DNA of 64,000 nt from Rhizopus arrhizus. Its lineage: Eukaryota > Mucoromycota > Mucoromycetes > Mucorales > Rhizopodaceae. Made by a program: the position numbers and the translations under genes. Of this stretch, positions 43,086 to 53,959 are shown in pieces. The first letter of the stretch is position 1, and the number at the start of each line of letters is the position of its first letter. The stretch is taken from assembly GCA_024220505.1 (NCBI GenBank), contig JAKZZE010000032.1, positions 193,501 to 257,500 of the forward strand, read 5' to 3'. A model generated the notes under the pieces. The model had not been told where the DNA came from and did not search any database. It was given only the letters and a program-made list of their open reading frames with translations.

Positions 43086-43628
43086 CTATTGATAGATGTC
43101 AGGTCCTGTAGGTGCTTGATGTCCAGATGTTTCTTCTAGTTCAGGCATTTCATCCAATGATAAATGAATAATGATGACTGGGATTTTTTTATTCACTTGT
43201 ATACTTTATATCCACTTGTCAATAAGCAAAATACGTGGGATATATCTATTTTACCTGTCTAATTCCTTATCTTCTATCGCATCCCATTGTTCAGTGACAG
43301 AAACACTTCCTAGCTGAGTATATTGGTGTAGAGTGCCTTGCATCTTTCTTTTGATCATTTCGACCACTGTCACCGTCTTATTTACACATTGACCTTTTCC
43401 TACCAAGATAATATGCTTCTTTTGTTCTTCCTATAAAGTCTATGTAAATAAAGCATTTTTACTTGGCTGCTTTTTTTTTTTTTTTTTTTTCTTTTACTTG
43501 AAATTTTTTTAATCCAATATCAACATAAACAGATATCTTGCTGTGACTTATTCTAATCTCATTATCAGCGGATGGCTTTTGTCCTTGTTCACTATCTACA
43601 GATTTCACAGTTCTTTTATAATTTTCCA
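43086..43628 (-). CDS. Alba-domain protein of the RNase P/MRP Rpp25/Pop6 type
   Basis: Exons 43628-43498, 43430-43255 and 43203-43086. Counting one base from an upstream exon the protein has 141 residues and begins MENYKRTVKSVDSEQGQKPS, which resembles the start of Rpp25 proteins. The Alba fold follows: EIRISHSKISVYVDIGLKKF, KHIILVGKGQCVNKTVTVVE and EMIKRKMQGTLHQYTQLGSV, then WDAIEDKELD and KIPVIIIHLSLDEMP. Alba/Rpp25 proteins bind the RNA of RNase P and RNase MRP or act as RNA chaperones. The ATG is formed by joining an upstream exon ending in A to TG at 43628-43627. No other in-frame ATG exists in the first visible exon. The exact upstream donor is not resolved. Confidence 0.82.
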
Positions 43629-44414
43629 CTACAAAGAGAATATTAATAAGAAATCAAGATAAATACATATACAATAAGTCAAGACTGGTATATAACAAAT
43701 CATTCAGTTCAAGTGAATTGGTCTCATTTTGTTTTCAATTCTAAACACACTTCTATCCACTTTTTTAATCAAGAATGTATCTCTCTCTTTGTCTGTCAAA
43801 AAAAATTGCTTTCTTTTTTCAATAGTGCTCGAGAAAAAGAGATGTATTCAATCTATCTTTTGTGATCCATCCAAAAATAAGGCAAAATATCTACAGCCAA
43901 TATTTGGATTCAGGTATACAAAAGAAATAGTAATAATTGTCTAGTCATCCTTTACCATCATTACGTGTCTACTTCTAACATAGATGGTCTAACAATAACT
44001 AAGAGAGCCCTTTTTATTAAAGAGCGACTCCTTTGTTTGATATCCGTCCGGCCTTACGTTCCCAAGACATTCGTGAAACTTTAGAATGAGGAACAAGATT
44101 TCGAACGTTTTGATCAAAAAAGTGGAAAAGAAAATGCAGTGTAAAGAGATTGAAATCAAACCTTTTACTGCATCATCATGTATGATTTGTTATATATTAA
44201 AAAGTTTTTGTCCTCTTTCTTTTTTCTCTATACTAATTTGAAGTTTTATGCTTACTTTTTTTTTTTTTTCTACAAATATAAAAAAACTTTTCTTTTTGAA
44301 AAAAAAAAATTATTGCTTCTTTCTCGGTTCAACACCGATCAAAATTATGTTTACACTTCATTTTTCCCCCTCTATCAAAAGCTAAAGAAATTCCCTGATA
44401 AAAGACTGAAACAC
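43629..44414. other. Upstream region of the Alba gene, includes its unresolved 5' exon
   Basis: AT-rich with T-runs near 44249-44269. It should contain the 5' UTR exon ending in A that completes the Alba ATG. A 114-codon plus-strand ORF at 44178-44522 reads low-complexity DNA and then the antisense of the pseudogene end, so it is not called. Confidence 0.5.
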
Positions 44415-46220
44415 TTAAGAAGCTTCTACTTCAATAGTGTTTGGATCCAAAATCTTTGTAATCTTCTCGATAGCTATTGCCCTGCCTTTATCACGCAAAA
44501 TGAAACGACCCAGCTGAGATAAATTGATAGAGGGCTCAGCACAAATAGATTCAGTGGCCGCAATACGCGCAATAGTCATTTGTCCTTGCTTGACAAACTG
44601 AGATGGCCTCTTTGATCATTAACCAGTCTTTTCATCAAGTGTAATAAAGCTGAAACAACAATGCCTTTCGCTGCAGTATGAACATGTAAAAAGGCAGTAT
44701 AACCAGCACAAAAATACTCTTGTGCTCATGAATGGCTGATTGAGCTTCAAACACAGTCGTGATTTGAACAGAGTTCTTTGTGCTGCAAATGGCAAAATTC
44801 GGACTCACTTTATCTTCTATAATACCTTTTCATCTTAAACTGATATGGTCACTTCAAACAGTTCATTTTGTTTCTTGTTCGATTTTATCATAAACAGCAG
44901 AGGTCTCAGTCGATTTCTGTCTAGAATTAATACTCAAGCTGTATACGTCTCGATTTCGTACATACTTTATTGGACATAATCAAGATGTGCGTTCTCTTTT
45001 TTGATATTACCGGATTCAATCTTGTAACAAAGATGTCCATATCCTAATATTTCTTCTCTACTTAGTGCTCTTGTTTCTGTTTTATTTTTTATAGCTACTT
45101 TGTATCTTCAGAAATAGGAATTCAAAGAGGACCATTGACCTTTCTTTCATTCGTCTAAAAGCTATCCAAACATTCCGAAAATAAAAGCCCATCATACCAA
45201 GGGCTGGAAGCAGTGCCAAGCTCTCTTATAATAACCCCTGTAAAGCTAAACAGGGCCATAAAGTGAGCATCTGTCTTCGATTATAACCAGTTTGCTTCAA
45301 GAATAATTTCAATTTGCTGAGAATTTCACCAAATTTTTTCTTATCCCATCATACAGTGGGAGAGAAGGCCATCCATCTTGCTGACAGTAACAATCAACTT
45401 GCTGATACCAAATACCTTGCCCGGTATCATGTGTTTACGCGTTTGACCACCACATTCAAAATCTATTTTGAATTCGCTCTTACATGCAGAAACGGCCAAA
45501 GCACCAGCATCGGCTTTGAAGTACATTAAATCATACTGGCTACAAAATCCTTGTGATCTGGCAGGTCCAGGATGACATAATGATGTTTGTTTGTTTCAAA
45601 GTAAGCTTTGCCTGTTTCTACTGTCTTGCTCTATCAGAGAGTATAAGCGGGGAGCGAATTCATAAAACCAACAAAGTTTACCTTGACTCTTTCTCCCAAA
45701 GCCGAAGAAAGGTACCATGATTCACGCCCGGCTTCCTTTGTATTTTTTCCATTTTTTTTCCCCATCGTACGATTATCCACTATACCAGTTAAATAAAAAA
45801 TATTGCCATCCATAGTAGATTACCGGCATCTAAAACCAAGTCACTTCATGCAGCGATTTTTTTCAGGTACTTACTGATGTAACCCACAAAGACAACACTC
45901 AAGTGTTCTTTACTATCAACTGTATCTTCTTGATCAGCAGATTCAAACGCAGGCTTTGTTGATCCAGCTTTGGCCTTAGGTGCCTCAGATTTAGATGCTA
46001 AAATAGAACGAATCAATAAGCTTTAAAGCAACTGATCTTTTTCTATATACCAGTTTTAGATGAAGATGCTAAAAATTTGATTTAATGCACCGTCTGTTTT
46101 CATCCTTAATGGTTTACCTAAAGAAAGAACAAAGGATTTGGCAACCAAGATCGGCTTCTGTTCAGAAACCTCCGGATTCAAGGACCTGTTATGAATTGAA
46201 TTGGTTATTTTCTCGCTCAT
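44415..46220 (-). pseudogene. Decayed eRF3 (Sup35-type translation termination GTPase) gene
   Basis: Minus-strand relic still readable from an N-terminal MSEKITNSIHN at 46220 to a C-terminal segment QLGRFILRDKGRAIAIEKIT ending at 44415. Recognisable eRF3 pieces in order are DSKEHLSVVFVG, NIFYLTGIVDNRTM, KEAGRESWYLSSAL, a frame-shifted KAYFETNKHHYVILDLPDHK, CGGQTRKHMI, and GISKLIVTVSKMDG. The lesions are many: the GHVDAGKS P-loop is broken (GYIS, then a one-base loss at AAG/TCT), the frame changes repeatedly, and stops interrupt the G domain and domains II/III. Intron remnants (46.0-46.2 kb) show it came from genomic duplication and not from a retrocopy. A functional eRF3 must lie elsewhere. 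Confidence 0.88.
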
Positions 46221-46362
46221 GCTTAAGTATATAAAAAAGAGGAGGGGGATATGAAATTTAATGCTATTTAAAGTGCTTTAAACTCACGTGACACAAGCTG
46301 TTTGATTTGGTTACGTGTTGAGTGAAACTCCCTTTTTCTCTCTTTTTTATTGTGTGCAATTA
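46221..46362. promoter_or_regulatory. Bidirectional promoter with a CACGTG E-box
   Basis: The 142 bp between the eRF3 pseudogene start (minus) and the Not3/Not5 start (plus) contains a palindromic TCACGTGA at 46284-46291. CACGTG is bound by bHLH factors (Cbf1 in yeasts). Which side it serves is unknown. The pseudogene has kept its half of the promoter region. Confidence 0.45.
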
Positions 46363-48191
46363 ATGTCTCAAAAGAAATTACAATGTAAATATTGTTAAAA
46401 AATATATATGATATTTTGACAACTCAAACCATTCTTTAAGCTGAAATCGATAGGCTATTGAAAAAAGTCAGCGAAGGTGTTGATACGTTTGAAAGCATCT
46501 TTGCAAAGATGAATCATACCAACAGCAACAACCAAAAAGAAAAATATGAACAGGATTTAAAAAAGGAGATTAAAAAGCTTCAAAGATTACGTGATCAAAT
46601 CAAAACTTGGCTAGCATCTAACGATGTCAAGGATAAGCGTGCATTGCTAGAAAACAGAAAACTGATTGAATCGCAAATGGAACGGTTTAAACAGATTGAG
46701 AGAGAGATGAAGACAAAGGCTTACTCGAGAGAAGGCTTGATGCAAAAGGAGCGATTGGATCCTAGGGATAAGGAAAAGGCGGACGCTTGTGAATATGTGA
46801 CTAACGCGGTCGATGAACTTTCGAGACAGGTAGAAACAGTTGAGTTTGAGATTGAACAGCTGGAAGGGTCAGGTTCAAAGCGTGGGAACTCAAAGAAGGC
46901 AGCAGAGCGTGTTGGACGATTGGAGATGATGAATCAGTCGAATGAACAGCGTAAATTTCACATTAATCGCTTAGAACTTATCTTGCGTTTATTGGAAAAT
47001 GACCAGCTAGAGGCGGACAGGGTGAATGACCTAAAGGATGCTATTCAGTATTATGTAGAGTATAATCAAGAACCAGACTTTGAAGAAGATGAAGGATTAT
47101 ATGATGAATTGAATTTGGAAGAAGAGGAGGAGCTTTATGCTATCAGAACAACAGACGAATTTCAGAGTGAGTGCTGTAAAAAAAGATATATGAAGCAAGA
47201 CTAAAGATTGTGTATTTCAGATAAATCAGAATCAGAATCAGAAGAAAATCAGGAAGAGGAGCTACCAACGAAAGAAGGAAGTGTACCTAATTCGGCTCAT
47301 TCTAACGATGAAAGCGTTAAAGCAGGTAAATGCGACTTGTCTACCATAAAAATTGCTCACTCTGTCTTAAAGCCAAAGAGGAAGCTGATATAGAAATCAA
47401 AAAAGAGATTCAGACTGATTCAACTCCTTTGGAAACACCTGTAACTGCGGATTTTACTGATATACCAACCTCTTCTTCTCAGTCTAAACCTTCACCAAAA
47501 CCTAAAGGTAGAAAGGAAAATGAAAATGCTATGAAAAGAAAGAGATTTACTATAGTCTTTTTATTTTTTATTTTTACAGTCGTCTCAGCTTGGGTTGAAC
47601 CACCAAAGATTGTAAACAGTAGCAAAAAATCAAAAACAAAGGAATTAGCCAAATTGCCTGCTTCTCTTGCAGATCTGGGGCCTTCTTTTCAATCTGCTCA
47701 AAACAGACAATATGATATGCAGTACACAAATCAAATGCTTGATGCTAATTTACAATTCGTGCCTGACTTGATTGATTCTGAAATCCCAAGGATATACCAA
47801 CCCAAAAACCCATTCAATACACCCAACTATTACCCACAACAGCCATTAGCTATATTTGATAATCCTGCGCTTTATGAAAAACTTGATATAGACACATTGT
47901 TTTATATCTTTTACTACCAATCAGGCACATATCAGCAGTAAGTGTAACGAAAAAGTATGTCATGTGTAATTTGAACACCATCATAGGTATTTGGCAGCAA
48001 GAGAACTTCGGAAACAATCATGGCGATTCCACAAAAAATATTCAACCTGGTTTCAGCGTCATGAAGAACCCAAAACGATTACAGAAGATTATGAGCAAGG
48101 CATTTATATTTATTATGATTATGAAAATGCTTGGTGCCAGCGTAAGAAAAATGATTTTAGATTTGAATATCGCTATTTGGAAGATTCATAA
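46363..48191 (+). CDS. NOT3: CCR4-NOT complex subunit 3/5
   Basis: Six exons: 46363-46384, 46441-47166, 47221-47325, 47373-47507, 47580-47937 and 47987-48191 (516 residues). The Not3 N-terminal coiled coil is strongly conserved: [60 protein letters not shown] and [10 protein letters not shown] Ser/Glu/Pro linker follows. The C-terminal NOT-box domain has [40 protein letters not shown] and [20 protein letters not shown]. It scaffolds deadenylation and mRNA decay in the cytoplasm. Fungi often have one gene doing both Not3 and Not5 jobs; at 516 residues this one has an unusually short linker. Confidence 0.95.
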
Positions 48192-48943
48192 ATAAAAATG
48201 AGAGCGTATGTGTGTATGCTGTGCTTTTTGAGGATATAATTCTGAATAAGGAGGAAATAAGTTTATTGTTAAAAGCATATGACAAATATTTATTTGTATA
48301 CTTGCGATATCTTAAAGTAATATATCAAAGAAAATTCGTAATGATAGTAACGTTATCAAATTAATAGCGTCGTTAAAGCATTATAAAATTCGTAATATGA
48401 TTCGGTTTATAGACCTCGAGATATGAACTTTTTTATAAAGCTCGAGTGTAAAAGAGTTGAGAGTAAAAGATAAAATAGCTTCATTTATTACAAGTAACCA
48501 CCAGACCTTGTTAAGTAGATCAGACTTGTTTGTAATAAGGCAACTTGATAAGAGTTTTGAAAATGTTTACAAGGAAGATAATTGGCTTCAAGGGATTTGT
48601 CTTGCTTGTGTTTTAAGAGTGTTATATCAAAAGATTCAAGGATAAAGATACTTGATTTATTGAATAAAATATATTTAAATTGTTTAAGTAAAGATAAGAG
48701 AAGTAAAGTAAAATAGAAATAAAAATTTATTTATTTAATAGACAAAGGAAAATGAAGCTTCATTTTGATATAAGGTTCAAAAGTAAATAAAATCGCAAAC
48801 CGCAGCCATTGCTGGTATTAATGCCGATAGATTCTTCGTTACAATGTAACCATAACCGTGGCTTGACTTGGCCTTGTTGTTACTACAGCATAAAATGCTG
48901 CTATTTTATTCAGGTTGTGGGTTGGGTTGAGTGTTTTATAAAT

Positions 48944-48974
<31 letters not shown>

Positions 48975-49792
48975 GAAATTTGAAAGTAAAGTATTATAGT
49001 GACCACCAGATCTTTTATATAGGATCAAATATAAGTAAAAAAAGATAAAGAGATCAGGAACTTTTTATGAGAGGGTTTCCTGTTTATTGAATATTATAAA
49101 AAAAAATATATGAGTAGAATTGTACTGTCCTTTTTCTTTGACTAAATGGTTGTGATATTTATATATAATAATTTTTTTTTTTTTTTTTTTTTCATTTTTT
49201 AGCTTCTTTGTTACAGCAGAGTTAGCTATTAGAATAGTCGTAATAAAAAAAATCGAAGTTACTATTCCTATTCTTATTCTTACAATAGCATAGATATTGT
49301 AACTTGTTAGTACTTGGGATTTGGATTGTATTAAAGCGATGTAGATTTATTTAGTTTGAGGCAAGAAGCCTTGAATGGCTTGAGTTTGATTAGCTTAATT
49401 GAACGTTTAACAGTTCTTTTGATAAATTTGACTTTAAGTAGTGATCACCAGATCTTTATAGATCAATAAGGTTAATAGTAAGATTGTTTTATAAAGATAA
49501 AAATAAAAGGGATCTTTCTTGATTCGTGATAACTCAGGTATCAGATCAGAAAGAATAAGTAAAAATAAAAAGAAAAGGTAATTGTGACCCAATAAGAAAA
49601 GATTGCTTTTTAAGCGCAAGAAGATTTGATTTATTGAATGTCTGTTATTTTTGTTAAAATATTCATCTTATTTATATAAAAATACGGGGCGCCTTTTGTC
49701 TCTTGTCATGAACTGTCATTATACATGACTGTATCGGGAACTGAACCATCATTTGTGCAACAATACGTTCAATCTCCGAACATTACCCGAGT

Positions 49793-49799
49793 AAAAAAA
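49793..49799 (-). terminator. Pol III terminator of tRNA-Glu
   Basis: Seven consecutive T on the minus strand, three bases past the tRNA 3' end. Confidence 0.8.
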
Positions 49800-49801
49800 T
49801 A

Positions 49802-49873
49802 TTCCCTGACGGGGAATTGAACCCCGGCCACGTCGGTGAGAGCGACGGATCCTAGCCACTAGACCATCAAGGA
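49802..49873 (-). tRNA. tRNA-Glu (anticodon CTC)
   Basis: The minus strand folds as a cloverleaf. The acceptor stem TCCTTGA pairs with TCAGGGA (one G-U). A D-arm with AGTGGCTA follows. The anticodon stem CGTCG/CGACG encloses the loop CTCTCAC with anticodon CTC. The T-arm is CGGGG-TTCAATT-CCCCG, with discriminator A. No intron. A run of seven T downstream on the minus strand (49793-49799) is a good Pol III terminator. LTR remnants lie on both sides, as expected for elements that integrate near tRNA genes. Confidence 0.95.
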
Positions 49874-50536
49874 TTTCTTGAAAATTGTGATTTAAAGTGT
49901 AATATATGTTACAACAATTACCATAAAAGGAAAGTCACCTGATTTTCACTTTCTGATAGAGCTTATTTTGTTTCGTTTTATGTCGATTCACCATATGTTA
50001 TTGTTTGAAGTTAATGTAGTTTTTTTATTATAATTTCTCACCTTACTATTTTCATATTGTTTTGCCAAATACTAAATAAGAGTGTTTTGCCAAGTATTAA
50101 AATAAAAGACAAAAACTAAAAAGACAATAGTTGTGAAACTAAAGATTATATGTTGCTTTATTAATAAAAACATTTGAGGCTATTTATACTTTTTGGATGT
50201 CTGGATCTTTACCGCTATTTCAATTGATCGGTTAAAAGAATAATGTGGGAAGGATGGGAAGATAAAGGAAAGATAGTAGATAATCAATAGCCGCTGTCTT
50301 CTTGACGAATCAAGGGACAATGAAGTAGATAAATTATTGATCTAACGATAATTATCGAATAAGGTTGAATTGAACTGCCGTTGTTATAATCAGGTTCCGA
50401 TATAGTCGTGGGAACGCCGATAGGGACAACAGGGCAGAGTTGGCTATTGCGGAGATCTCTCGTTTATCCATGAATGTTCACTTTACTAGTTGTGTGGATA
50501 CAACAAAGAGACTGTTTAGGAAAGAGGAGTTTTAGG

Positions 50537-51104
50537 TGTTGTATAATGGTAATAGTTATTAAGAAAAAGGTAGAAACAAAAATAAAGAAACAGTGTAGGT
50601 ACTTTTTGAGACTGATCTTTATTTCAGTTTAAGTTAAAGTAAAAATTATTCTAATTGAAGGTAGGTATTTATATCTTATTGAGTGAGTGGCTTGATATCT
50701 TCTATTGTAAGCGTTCTTCTAATATTCAGGTACTTTAGCAAGTGTCATCTATAATTATGATTATGAAAACTTTTCATTTGTTCTTTTGTATGTCTGTCAT
50801 AGATTATCTTTTATTCTGGGAATTCCTCACTGATTTGAATAACGTTATTTTACGCGTTATTTCAATTATATGAAAGATTAGCAATATTCCTGATATTGGA
50901 TTGGATCTTGTTATTTTAGTTGATACTTCTTCTTATCAAAGAACTCTTATTAATACAAAGCATATTCTAAAAGAATATGTTTAATTGGAATTGATTGTAT
51001 GATCTTATTTAAATAAACTTATATTTTTATTTTATTTAATTATGATCTTGTATTAAGACTTATATTTATCAATGTCTACTACGATCAGTTACTGCTCTAC
51101 AACA
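50537..51104 (-). mobile_element. Solo LTR, minus orientation (left arm of inverted pair)
   Basis: 568 bp with TG...CA ends (TGTTGTA...TACAACA). By eye it is the exact reverse complement of the LTR at 51823-52390. In LTR sense (minus strand) it has a TATAAATA box and an AATAAA signal in the order expected of U3-R-U5. Flanks: TTAGG outside (50532-50536) and ACAAT inside (51105-51109), which do not match each other as a target duplication. Confidence 0.85.
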
Positions 51105-51822
51105 ACAATAAGATCTATAAAAACAACGAATTAAAAATTTTCATAATCGATACAGTGATCATTCTTCAATCAAACATGTCAATTATTGGATCTACGCTCA
51201 TAACTACTCATTTACCCGCCAACTGATAGAAGAATATTGAAGTGTTTTAAGTATTCAAAAATAAGATAAAGAAGAATTAACGAGACCGAACAATAGTTCT
51301 AAAGTCGAATACTTTTATTAAAGAAAGATTTCAAGGCTATTTATATTAGTTGAGCAAGACCTGAGATTAGATGACAAAAATAGTTATGACCGATATGATT
51401 TGACATGTATAAGAAAAATTTTATAGACTGATGTTAATAATCAACTGTTGAGATGAAAGTGAAACTTGGCTGTTTAGGGCAGTGATAATTATCAGGTTCT
51501 ATTTTTATTCAAACTCATTTGTAAAGATTTAGTCCAGAATGATAAGACTGTATCTTATTGACATGTCAAAACATGACAAATATAAATAGTAGACTTTGTA
51601 ATGATTTCTTTTTAACAATTAAGATTGTCTTAAATAAAGTTCAGTCTCAAAAAGTATTCTTTGGCTTTATTATTATTCCTTATTTTACTTTACCAGAACA
51701 TAACATCTATAAATACTCTCACTTTTTACATGTAGAATCTATATCATAGTTATCTTAACTTAATAAAGAGATACCAAGTTCTAACAGTATTTCTTTATCT
51801 TGCTATATTATATTTTACCTAA
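51105..51822. other. 718-bp spacer between head-to-head LTRs
   Basis: AT-rich spacer holding two older LTR fragments facing opposite ways: a minus TATAAATAG module near 51337-51345, and a plus AATAAAG with CAGTCTCAAAAAGTA at 51633-51655, the latter clearly related to the intact LTRs. No coding sequence beyond short chance ORFs. Confidence 0.6.
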
Positions 51823-52390
51823 TGTTGTAGAGCAGTAACTGATCGTAGTAGACATTGATAAATATAAGTCTTAATACAAGATCATAATTAAATAAAATAA
51901 AAATATAAGTTTATTTAAATAAGATCATACAATCAATTCCAATTAAACATATTCTTTTAGAATATGCTTTGTATTAATAAGAGTTCTTTGATAAGAAGAA
52001 GTATCAACTAAAATAACAAGATCCAATCCAATATCAGGAATATTGCTAATCTTTCATATAATTGAAATAACGCGTAAAATAACGTTATTCAAATCAGTGA
52101 GGAATTCCCAGAATAAAAGATAATCTATGACAGACATACAAAAGAACAAATGAAAAGTTTTCATAATCATAATTATAGATGACACTTGCTAAAGTACCTG
52201 AATATTAGAAGAACGCTTACAATAGAAGATATCAAGCCACTCACTCAATAAGATATAAATACCTACCTTCAATTAGAATAATTTTTACTTTAACTTAAAC
52301 TGAAATAAAGATCAGTCTCAAAAAGTACCTACACTGTTTCTTTATTTTTGTTTCTACCTTTTTCTTAATAACTATTACCATTATACAACA
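51823..52390 (+). mobile_element. Solo LTR, plus orientation (right arm of inverted pair)
   Basis: 568 bp beginning TGTTGTAGAGCAG and ending CCATTATACAACA. The TATA box (TATAAATA) is at 52254-52261 and the poly(A) signal AATAAA at 52304-52309, so transcription would run rightward. Flanks: CCTAA inside (51818-51822) and AAATA outside (52391-52395). CCTAA is the reverse complement of the TTAGG outside the left LTR. No primer-binding site, gag or pol lies next to it, so it is a solo LTR and not one end of a full element. Confidence 0.85.
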
Positions 52391-53429
52391 AAATATATCC
52401 AATAGATAGGCTACAGGTTAATTCGGATAATCTTCATTAAGGATAAGATGCTGCGTAATTGCACGGTTAAATTATATTAAATCCAGGAACTAAATCACAG
52501 TCAATCGCAGTCAATCATATACGAGTATTCTATGGATAAATGCTTATGATGACAAAGATAACAATGGAAGAACACGTAACCATTATCTATTTGTCATCAG
52601 TTATATCATACTCATTAATTATTAATCCATGACATGAAATATTATCCGTGTATGAAAAGTATAAATAGAGTATCATTTTCTTATTAAATAAAGCAATCTC
52701 TTTATCGAGTCTCGTCCTCTCTTGTTCCTTTCTATTCTTGGATAAATCACTGATCCATTATTATTCATTTACAGAAATGATGAATAGTAAAGGTTATGAC
52801 TTATTTATTGTTCATGTTTACTTTATAGAATGAATCTAATAGTGATAGTTTTATATAAAAAGAAGAAGAATATATTTTATTTAATAAAGATTTAAATTAT
52901 TAACTTTTATCAATTTTAATATACTTCTTTTAGTTGTGATTATTCAATGTCCGTTATGATCAGACATTGTTCTACAACACGTAACTCGATCTTCTAGTAG
53001 TTTTTTAATGTATTGTATAAAAACTATACACTTTTATACTTTTTTAATGCATATAAACATTTATTAAAAAAGCTTATATTAGGTTAATGACAGAAAGCTA
53101 CTCATAGTAAATACAAAGCTCCATATTTGCACCACATACTCTTTGAAGATTCTAGACGACGTAACCTCAAGTTCCACTATAACGAATCTAAAGCATTATT
53201 AAAATTTGTGCTGACATGTTTATGCAAATAAGAAAGTTAATCATTGAAAATTGACTGTATTAAATCACTGTCTTCCTCATTTTGCTGTATCTTTCCTCTT
53301 TCTTGTCTTTTAATTGCTTTTTCAATTCAGTGCTAAGCTGCTCAAGAAATAATGGTAATGCAGTACAAATAAATCTATACAAATAGGGATGCTTTTTTTA
53401 TTAAGTTAATACAAGTTTCTTTATACATT

Positions 53430-53959
53430 CTATTCCAAATTAACAGTAGCACCAACAGCCTCAAGTGCCTTCTTTAATTTCTCTGCTTCTTCTTTAGGAA
53501 CACTTTCTTTGAGCACCTTGGGTACACTTTCAACAAATTTTTTGGCTTCAACTAAATTCAAACCAGCTAAGTTCTTTACTTCACGAATCACTTTAGCCTT
53601 TGAGGCAGCATCCACTTTATCAATCTTAATGTTGAATTCTGTCTTTTCTGCTGGCTTTTCTTCTTCAGCAGGTGCAGAGGCTGCTGCACCGCCAGGAGCA
53701 GTAGGCATAGCAACGGGCATAGCAATATCTTGGATATTTAAACGAGTCTAGCAAGTCATTAATATTCTCGTTTTAAACAAGTTTTGTGGTGTACCTTCAA
53801 TTGTGATACGAGCTCTGATGTTTGCAATAACGTTAAACCTTCGATTTGATCAACAATAGCAGAAATTTTAGGGTCAACAGTATTGCAGGCACCTGGGGTG
53901 GGAAGAGGTTGTTCAGTACTGTACCAACGTCTGGTACACATGGGGACTACACTTGACAT
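53430..53959 (-). CDS. Mitochondrial ribosomal protein bL12m (L7/L12)
   Basis: Exons 53959-53795 and 53747-53430 give 160 residues. The N-terminal stretch MSSVVPMCTRRWYSTEQ is a short matrix-targeting sequence. The dimerisation region follows (DPKISAIVDQIEGLTLLQTS, ELVSQLK), then an Ala/Pro/Gly hinge (APGGAAASAPAEEEKPAEK). The C-terminal L7/L12 domain is canonical: FNIKIDKVDAASKAKVIREV, KNLAGLNLVEAKKFVESVPK and EEAEKLKKALEAVGATVNLE. As the stalk protein of the mitochondrial large subunit it recruits translation factors. The presequence is short, so an unseen upstream exon is possible. Confidence 0.93.

Larger units (their letters stand above)
48192..53429. repeat. AT-rich LTR graveyard around a tRNA gene
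   Basis: About 5.2 kb with no protein gene. It contains two intact-looking LTRs (50537-51104, 51823-52390) and several decayed LTR-like modules marked by TATAAATAG followed within ~30 bp by AATAAAG: minus near 50180-50140, minus near 51345-51315, plus 52660-52693, and a plus AATAAAG/CAGTCTCAAAAAGTA remnant at 51633-51655. A diverged LTR 5' end in minus orientation ends at 52979. A short motif (accaccagatctt type) recurs at 48496, 49001 and 49443. No gag/pol coding remains are visible. Confidence 0.7.

Noticed and set aside
45314..45529. Small gene in the eRF3 pseudogene region
   Set aside because: Plus- and minus-strand ORFs here are a surviving open piece of the decayed eRF3 G domain and its antisense.
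44415..46220. Functional eRF3/Sup35 gene with many introns
   Set aside because: No splice model restores the P-loop or removes all stops. Key residues are lost, not merely interrupted.
50537..52390. One DNA transposon with 568-bp terminal inverted repeats
   Set aside because: The arms have TG...CA ends with TATA and poly(A) signals, the outer flanks (TTAGG, AAATA) are not a target duplication, and the spacer encodes no transposase.
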